In this document: positions 52,701 to 61,900 of the stretch, piece by piece | Position numbering within the stretch: position 1 is the stretch's first letter | Layout of the letters: every line of letters begins with the position of its first letter | Source: Glandiceps talaboti | Taxonomy: Eukaryota; Hemichordata; Enteropneusta; Spengelidae | Assembly (NCBI RefSeq): GCF_964340395.1 | Contig: NC_135558.1 | Span: forward strand, 11,411,001 to 11,475,000 | Length of the DNA stretch: 64,000 nt | Direction of reading: 5' to 3' | The notes under the pieces: model-generated | The model's database searches: none | Told to the model about the DNA's origin: nothing | Seen by the model: the letters and a program-made list of their open reading frames with translations, nothing else | Position numbers and translations under genes: made by a program

Positions 52701-55649
52701 TTGTACTACAGCAGTGTCCTTCAAAAGTAGCAATATGAATGTATTATTATCAGAATCTTAGTTCAGGCACTACATCAGCATGATTATTCTGTCATTGATA
52801 CTTAGTCCAGCACTACAGTGATGTCATAGGTCTTGTATGCAAATATCAACAATTTACATGGGCTTGAACACTGCCCTCTATTGTTGCTACAACTTGCAAC
52901 AGCATAGTTTACTATCAGCACTGGCATTACAATAGTGTTATAGGTTTCATATGTTAATGTAGCACAATTCTATCACTGTCTCAGTTCAACCCGGGGTCAC
53001 ACTTGTATGGTTTACCAAATGTCTAGTCAGAACCCAGTATCATCAAGAAAGCATCATGAATTGTGATCATGCATATTCAGCGATTTTTGTGAATGAGATA
53101 AAATAACAAAAAAGCCTGTACATTTTATAATACCTTGCTACAAAAGTCAACCATCTTTTGATAACCACCTTTGTACAGCAGAAGTGAGAATTATCCAATA
53201 GGTCATTTATATCGACATGGTTTTTGGAAGAATTACCAAATAGGAACACAAGAAACTAATCTATTCCTGTTTAGAAACATTTAATAAACAACATTGTTGT
53301 AATATCATTGATTTGTCCAATGTGTACATAGCTCTTGTCATTCAGATCCAGATAACCCAGAACTTCAGATGGTCATCTGATCCAGGTGTACTAAAACTTT
53401 ACTGTCACTTTATTGGCTGACTTAGTCATGCAGGTCCAGGTGCACCAAAACTTTAATGTCAGTTTATTGGATGACCTAGGCATACAGATCCAGGTGCACC
53501 AAAACTTTAATGTCACTTTATTGGATGACTTAGTCATACAGATCCAGGTGCACCAAAACTTTAATGTCACTTTATTGGCTGACTTAGTCATACAGGTCCC
53601 AAAACTTTAATGTCAGTTTATTGGATGACCTAGTCATACAGATCCAGGTGCACCTTCACTTTTGATACTGGCAGTGTAATTGCTACCTACGCTCATCAAG
53701 TCCAGGTGCACATGTTTAATATGCATAATGAGGGTTAAATGTATAGATTATCAGCACAGTATTTGATCATGTGACTCACGTTGTTTGATCTTTTGGTTTT
53801 AAATCCTTGATAATAAAGGATATCAAATGGAAACGTAAGGTACTATAAATGATATGATATTCTCGTTATCGAGATCCGACTCTTACTTACTTAGTTAGTA
53901 TAGAATGTAGACCAGTCACTGCATGTTTTGAATTATAACCGACAACAGGGATGGTACTTTGTCAAAGATTATGGTAGATTATTTTGCAAGGTGCAGTCCA
54001 ATGGACTGCCAGAAGGCATTCTGCTCTTTTATATGCAAATGCTGTATATCATCTTCCAGGCCATGTTAATTCCATACAAACTTTTTTGATGACAGTGGTG
54101 GGATTTCCATGTATCTAACCTGTCCCCACACTCTAAAAAAATGCCATTTTGCATCTTACTGACCAATCAGAAAGGTCCACCCACTGTGGAGAAGGTTGTA
54201 GATTTGCAAACAAAGTAAAATGGGCTCAGCTATCTTGAAATGGAAGCCAATGTAACAAATCACCACATTGGGTAATACTTTGTCAATGACCACCAATCAG
54301 ATTAGAGATGTGAGGGCGTGCTTCATACATGAAAAGTCATGCCTGTATATTCAAGGGTGTGTATGGAATTAATATGGACTAAAAACTCTGAATGATGCAA
54401 AGCGATTTTAAGGAAATTGTACGGTGAAATGGAAGTGGTTGAGGAAAAGTTAATTTGAATCCTACATACCATAGTTGCCACGACAACATAGTACCACCCC
54501 TGTCAGTTAGTCTTTCTCTAATATATCACATCTGCCAATACCTTTGACAAATAGAATGTCTTTATCTTGCATTGTACTGTTCTAATATGACATAGTAAAA
54601 TTTGGCCTAATTTTTGGAAGGTGTTTCTGCCTTACTGATGCAACAATTTTTTGTTTATTGTTAATGCCTGACTTTTCACTGTAGGTTTTTTTCTGCACTG
54701 AACTGTAAACATTTCATTAGGTCCTTACAAACAAAGATTTCTTTGTATGTTTACAAACAAAACAGCGACAAATGAATCCTCCAAAAATGCATTTTCTAAA
54801 TTTGATATATATTTCAAATTTGTAGTCTATGCATATTCATGAATTCAAAATTGTTTGACCTATAACCTTTCAACTTTCAATGACCTATTTCTGGGTCAAA
54901 CTTAGTTGCCCTTTTATTTTGTGCATTGTTTTTTTCTAGATTTGTAGATCTATACATATTTATGGTCGCATTTTGACCCATGACCTTTCAGCTTATGATG
55001 ACCTATTTTCTGGGTCAAACTCGGGTCACAAACATACAAACAACTGACTTTGTAAGGACTTAATACTAGTGCCTTGTAAAGCATTTGTAATCTGTTTTCT
55101 ACTTTCTTTGATTTTGGCTAGCGTTTGTTGTATGCTAATTTCTGCACTCACATAACAAGTCAATCTCTCCTTTCACCCATCATTCTCTTCATGTGTATTT
55201 TATTGATTTCTGTGTGCATTTGTATGTTAATATGTAAATCATGGGGTGAAAGGTTACAGATGACATCATGATTTGATTGGCTCTTACAATGTGTTGATTT
55301 CAGAGTTTTGGAGTTTGTCCTGAAGATGAGTGCATTATCTTGTCATCGTTTGTCAGTACCATACAAGCATTGAATGTCAAACAAGGTAAGTTTTGTATCA
55401 GTTGAAAGACTTTCACATGTAAAGATACCGATATATATGTAGATAGATGAGTCAAAATGTACAGTTGGGGAGGGAGGGAAGGATGGATGGATGGATGGAT
55501 GGATGAATGGATGGATGGATGGGTGGGTGGGTGGATGGATGGATGTATTGAGGGAGAGAGGGAGGGATGGATAGATAGATAGATGGAAGTGGATACATGC
55601 ATGCATGCATGCATGCACGGATGGATGGACAGACAGACAGATAGATTGA

Positions 55650-55697
<48 letters not shown>

Positions 55698-55741
55698 TAG
55701 ATAGATAGATAAATAGATAGATAAAAGTACTAGGTGAATAG

Positions 55742-55832
<91 letters not shown>

Positions 55833-58600
55833 AAGTAATAGGTTAATAAATAGATACATAAACAAACAGACTTACTGATTGGTTGACAGATAGCCAATAC
55901 AGTAAATAACACAAATCTAATCAAATTTACCAGCAGTGTCATCATTGTTTTATTTATTACATTGTACTATCTTCACTACACAGTGGAAGAAGGCGACTTA
56001 TTTGACTTCCGAGGACTACGCCTGGATTGGTTCAGATTACAAGTAAGTAGATCACATGACACTCACATGATGCAAATGATGTCATGATTATGCAAATTTG
56101 AATGTGATGAATTAATTAGACAGCTTGAGCTTGAACTGAATCCAAAACACTTTGATTAAAATGGAGTTTTTTTTATGAAACACTCATCTGGAAATCTGTT
56201 CTTATCAAAAGATGTGAAATATTCGCATACAGACAAAACTTCTAGAGGTCAAAATTTCGGTGAAATACATAAATGGGAGACTTTTTAAGCCCTTACCTTG
56301 TGTATACTAGTAGTTAAAAATTGTACATCCATAATTTAAAACAAAATAGAAAAAAAAAGATAGCTATGAGTTCGAAAATAAATAGGATATGTTGAAGAAA
56401 AATGGATGTATAGATAAATTGTGTTTTGGGATATTAAGATACAAGTGGAAAGATGTCCTCTTGGCTCATTACTTGTTACTAATTCTATTCACCATCCTGA
56501 CCACCCAGATCTTGCGAGATATGCAAATATGCCTGGCAACGGTTGTCAAACATGTGATTGTGGCAAGCTTTCGCCATGGCCATGTGCAATGATGTTGAGA
56601 ACAATAGTGTTGCTAAGCGTTTGACACTTTCAGCTTGACCACCCTCACATGGACACAATGCCTCTCGTGAGATCTCGTGAGATCTGCCACGAGACAAAAA
56701 ATGGCTTATTATCCTACATCTACAAGTAAATTTGTGTTACTATGATTTGATCCTTCTTTATCAAGACTTGGTGTTTTTGAAAATTAGTGTGTCTGAGGGA
56801 AGTCTTCACCTGATTTCTCAGATACTACACCTATATTCATCAACTCTTCATTTTCTCTATTCAGGCATATACCAGTGTGAATAGAGCAGCGTTGGTGTTA
56901 CGTGAACATCCAGAGCTTGCTAGAACTCTCAACACCATATGTTTTCATACAAAGATGGTAGACTATCTGGATGAGATGTTGGTAGAGACATCAGATCTCA
57001 GCATCTTTTGGTAAGTAACAGCATCGAGATGAATTATTCCCTCTATGAGATATACAAAAAAATTAAAATCAACCAAATATCAAACTAGAAGTCTATATAT
57101 ATATCCTATGAATATAGCAGTGCTCTTGAGTTTGACGATTTATAAATTTGCATACTGAATACCACTTCACTAAATACCAATTTCACTGCACTGGAAACTT
57201 AAACTAGTAAAATAAGTAATGTCTAAATTGTCTTCTTATACATAAACCCAATGCATCAGGTTCTGTAATTTGCATAAGTAAATTTTTTGGAACTAGTTGA
57301 AGACAGGAAAATGTCAAAATTTTCTCATACCATCTAGAGTTGCAGTATAAGGTAGAATGTCCCTCAGGGATCAGTTTCACTAAAAATCAAAGTTCTTACA
57401 TTCTCTCCAAACTTGGAAGTTTGCTTTTAGTCCTTTTCAAATAGTAAAAGAAATTTGAGGTCTACCATTTTCTTTTCTAGGAAATCGTCAATACCTTTAC
57501 AACAGTAATCGGCGGCCATATTGGATTCTAAAGTGGCTTCATTTTGATAGAATTTCTGCCTTTTTTTACAGAAATTGTGATCATTTTTTTTTCTTGATTT
57601 TAACTTTACAATGAAAGGAAGTTTCTTGAGCAAAGTAAGAGGAAAAGTTTAGACAGCATATTTTCAAAGTGCATTTGATGTTTTAAAAGTGAACATTTCA
57701 TTGATTTTATCTCATAGACCTGTAATAATATAAACATAACAATCTTATATTTGTGTTTTATTTTGCAGTCACTACAACCATTGTTTTGAGAGGTTTTTCC
57801 GTCAGTGTCTTGACATGCCATCACAGGCACGATTTATCATAGCGTTTCCTCTCATCTGTAGTCATTTCCTCAACTGTACACATGAACTTTGTCCCGAGGA
57901 GGTAAGGAATATTTCTTTCTTTTTCATGCAACATTTTTTGAAAACATGTATTTTTTCAATTTGAACAAAGAATATATATATCATTGATAAATCTGAATCT
58001 TACAAGAGTTGTACAATGAACCCAATTCAATTTGTTTATTTTGGCTCTCGAAAATTTTGGCGGGAAATAATTTTTCACACTTTGGCTCCAATTTAGTTTG
58101 CAGATAAAAAGATTTGGCTGCAGTAAATCGGCTTTTATAAAGTGTATAGTAAACTGATAGGTTCACTGTTATCTATGCAAAATGCATTGCTATCGTTTAA
58201 TCAAGAGCAGTTTGGTGCCCCCACCATGATGAATCTTTCAGTCAACCTGTATAGTTACTCTAGAGTTTATCAGTGAAACTGATTCCATTTACTCAGAATT
58301 AGTTTGATTCAAACATTAATTACACTGAATGAGTTCAAATAAATCAAAATATTTATCTTCCTAGCATTATATGTATGTATGTCTGCATGGGATATATATG
58401 TTAGGCTATGCAAACAGTATTATATAGTAAAGTTGAATAGTTTATATTTTGTTTTTTACATGACAGAGACACCATGTTGGTGATAGAAGTCTGTCAGCTG
58501 TTAATCTCTTCCTGGATGAAATGGCAAAAGAAGCTAAGAATATCATCACCAGTATCTGTTCTGTATACTGTGCCCTCAATGATAAGGTATGTGCATGTGT

Positions 58601-58666
<66 letters not shown>

Positions 58667-58877
58667 ATGTCTGTCTGGTTGGCTGTCTATGTATTTGTGC
58701 ATGTGGATGTGTGTTTGAATGTGCATCTGTGATTGCATATGTGAAGCTAAGAAGAAGCGTATGTGTATTTATGTGTGTTTATCTGTGTGCATGTGTGTAT
58801 GTATGTATGTATGTATGTATGTATGTATGTATGTATGTATGTATGTATGTATGATGTATATGTATGTATGTATGATG

Positions 58878-58909
<32 letters not shown>

Positions 58910-61900
58910 TGTATGTATGTATGTGTATGTATGCATGCATGCAATACTGTTACATTTAAAATATCCTACATGGCACACCTGACACACCCCAGGTTCAAAT
59001 TGTTGGCAATAAAATTCAGTTCTCAAAAGCATTGATATGATTCGTGTGTGTTCTTCATGGTTTGTAATTTCTTGTTATTTTGTAGTTATTACCCAAACAT
59101 TGTGTTCAAGCAATAGCTTTCCAGCAGGCACGGAAAAAGAAAAACAACAAGGATACAAGAAACAAGGCATTGCAAGAACCGGAGAAACCAGGAGAAGAGA
59201 GTAAAAGAAAAACAAGGGAAGACTTCACAGAGTAAGTGTAGTGATGTACTTTAATACACTACTACATTCACATGTAAAGTCATAATGGTTGAACGGTTAC
59301 AATGGTGGGCTTGGGATCTCCATGTTGCAGGTTGAGCATTACCACTGCTGTTTGATTCTGAATAGCTAAAGTCATTGGGCAAGATTTGAACCACACTTGT
59401 GCTCCAATCAACCCAGCTGTATATGGGTTGTCGGTGGCCGAGTGGTAAAACCACTTGCCTCTTACCACTGCGGTCGGGGTTCGAACCCCATTCAGGGTTC
59501 GATTAAATTTACCACGATGTAAGTAAGAAGAGTGTCGTTCAGTTTGACTCTACCGAACAACGCAGGTTTTCCCCAGGTACTCCGGTTTCCTCCTGCATTA
59601 ACACTGAACCCATGAGGTATGGCCCTCACTGGACTTCTTGGGAGACAAGTGTTTATATGCTTAAAGAACTATCCAGTATAAATAAAGATTATTATTATAA
59701 TAGACCTGTTGCAGGTTCCAAGATGCATTGTGCGTCTCTCCATACAATACCATGTATTGTGTATGCGCTGAGGGGTTTGCACGTACTACTCAGGGGGGAT
59801 GGTTGTCACATGACGGTACCCTGTGTTCACCTGTAAAATCCCTCTCTGTCATTGATAATGTTTAGTCTTTGTTCTGTAAAATCACTCATAATCAAAGAGG
59901 TCAACATGTCTTGCCATCATTTCCTGATGAAAATGTTATTTCAAATGTAATAAAGATAAAAAAAAAAGACTAAATGTGACAACATAAGTGATGTCCTCTT
60001 GCCTTAAACCGGAAAATCAACTATTGGGGATCTAAAAAATGTATAAAAGCATGCTGGGTTTGTAATGATGCACAAGATGTTCTCACTGCCATCTCATAAA
60101 CATTAGCCCCATCTAGACGGCACTAAAATCCTACCTGAGGTAGGATTCAGGATAGCTTGAAGCCCGTGTAGACGCAAACGTGTCCTGAAACCGTCCTGAC
60201 TTAGGACACCTTTGAGAGGTTTCCTGAAACCCTCCTGACTTCTTCCTATGTACTGTCAGGATGGAACGCGCGACATCTACGCTGTAACCTTCCTACGTGT
60301 AGACACAAATCTATTCTACCTCAGGTAGGACGACCTATGTGTAGATGGGGCTACTGTCTGGGGTGTACAATGAAAACATATATGAAATAATTGCTGAATT
60401 AATTGAAGTATTTGTTTATTACAGAATGGATAAATATAACATGGAATTGACTGAACTGTGCTATGCTATAAACTACACTGGTTCCATTGAAGTATGGGAA
60501 CATATGTTTGCCCCAAGAGAATATCTCATCTCACATCTTGAAGCAAGGTTCAACAAGTAAGATGTGATATTTGATTTCATCAAGTAGTAAAATCTAGATG
60601 GGTTTGTGTGTGGAGAATTCTCTCACATTTTGTGGTCAAGCTGAATCAACCATGTTAGTGTTCAGTATTCAAAAGTTTTATCTGTTGCAAATATTATTTT
60701 AAACATATAGACCCTCCACCAACATGAGGGTCAATGTTTTAAATGGATCCAGATTCTCATAAATGCAGGGAGGGTATAGATGGGTATAGGTACTTTTTAA
60801 AAACCTTAATTATGCCACTCATGTGAGTGTTACGTTAATCTGTACCAGGCCTCTACATTTTACAATGAATAACACTGAAGTAAAGCACTTTCTCTATGTG
60901 CTACACTCGTTTATAGCATTCATGTTACAACAAGTAACACTGAAGTAAAGTACTTTCTCTATGTGCTACACTCATATATCATTCATATCAAGTGGAAAAG
61001 TACAATGTTTCAATTGGTTTATTTACAAGCCCAACATATGGCCTTTCTAATGTGGTCTACGTGATGTGGATGCTATAAACAATTGTGGTACATACAGGAA
61101 ACGCTTTACTTTGGTGTCACAGGTTGTATTTCAACTAGGGAAAGCTGCCTGTCTTACTAGAGTACAATTAAGGATAACAGACCTACTCCCTACCAAAATA
61201 GAAGGATAAAAATGATCAACATCCTGTCCACAAATCCCATTCTTTTACTTTTTGAAATCTGCTACCTTTTAGTTTTCATACCAAAGTGGGTAGTCATAAT
61301 ATTTCTGAGATAAGTAGTATGCAGATTTCAGCAGTTTGATAGTAAGAACTGATATCCATATTGTTTGTTTGGTTTGTTTATATAGAGCTGTGGTTGGTAT
61401 GATGATGTACAATCCAGACAGTAATGAGATAGCTAAACCATCAGAGTTATTAGCCAGTGTCAGAACCTATATGACTGTACTACAAAGTATTGAAAACTAC
61501 GGTAAGGAAAAATTTAAAAAAATGTTATTCCTCAGAACTAAAATTATGGGTGAAGATAAATATCTACAGTACCATATGTTATTGTCTGTTTCTGTGTCTT
61601 AAGCCAAACATCCTTGTCGTTGCAGATTTCAAATGTCTGTGTCTTTGTGTCTGTTTTTGTCTATCTCTCCTGCGTCATTGTCTGTCTGTCTCCATGTCTG
61701 TGTGTGTCTCTGTCTGTGTCTGTGTCTGTCTGTGTCTGTGTCTGTGTCTGTGTCTGTGTCATTGTCTGTGTCTCTGTCTGTGTCTGTGTCTGTGTCTCTG
61801 TCTCTGTCTGTGTCTTGTGTCAAGTATCTGCATATTTGTGTATTCTAAATGGTCCAAAATTATGACATACATTTTCATTCTTGTTGACAGTATTGGGAAT

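Larger units (their letters stand above)
51212..55303 (+). other. NCKAP1: NCKAP1 intron 13 (4.1 kb)
   Basis: The largest intron. It contains C tracts near 51447 and 51739, a 53.4-kb minisatellite and two MITE-like elements (separate entries). 51780-53380 shows nothing further. Confidence 0.6.

Noticed and set aside
55300-55945. Several - strand frames of 70-137 codons
   Set aside because: Translations of GGAT/GATA/CAGA microsatellites giving Ser/Ile/His-Pro runs; the true coding sequence here is the + strand NCKAP1 exon 14.
59427-59505. Functional tRNA gene
   Set aside because: A and B boxes are present, but the acceptor stem does not close and the sequence continues into a SINE body and an (ATT)n tail.
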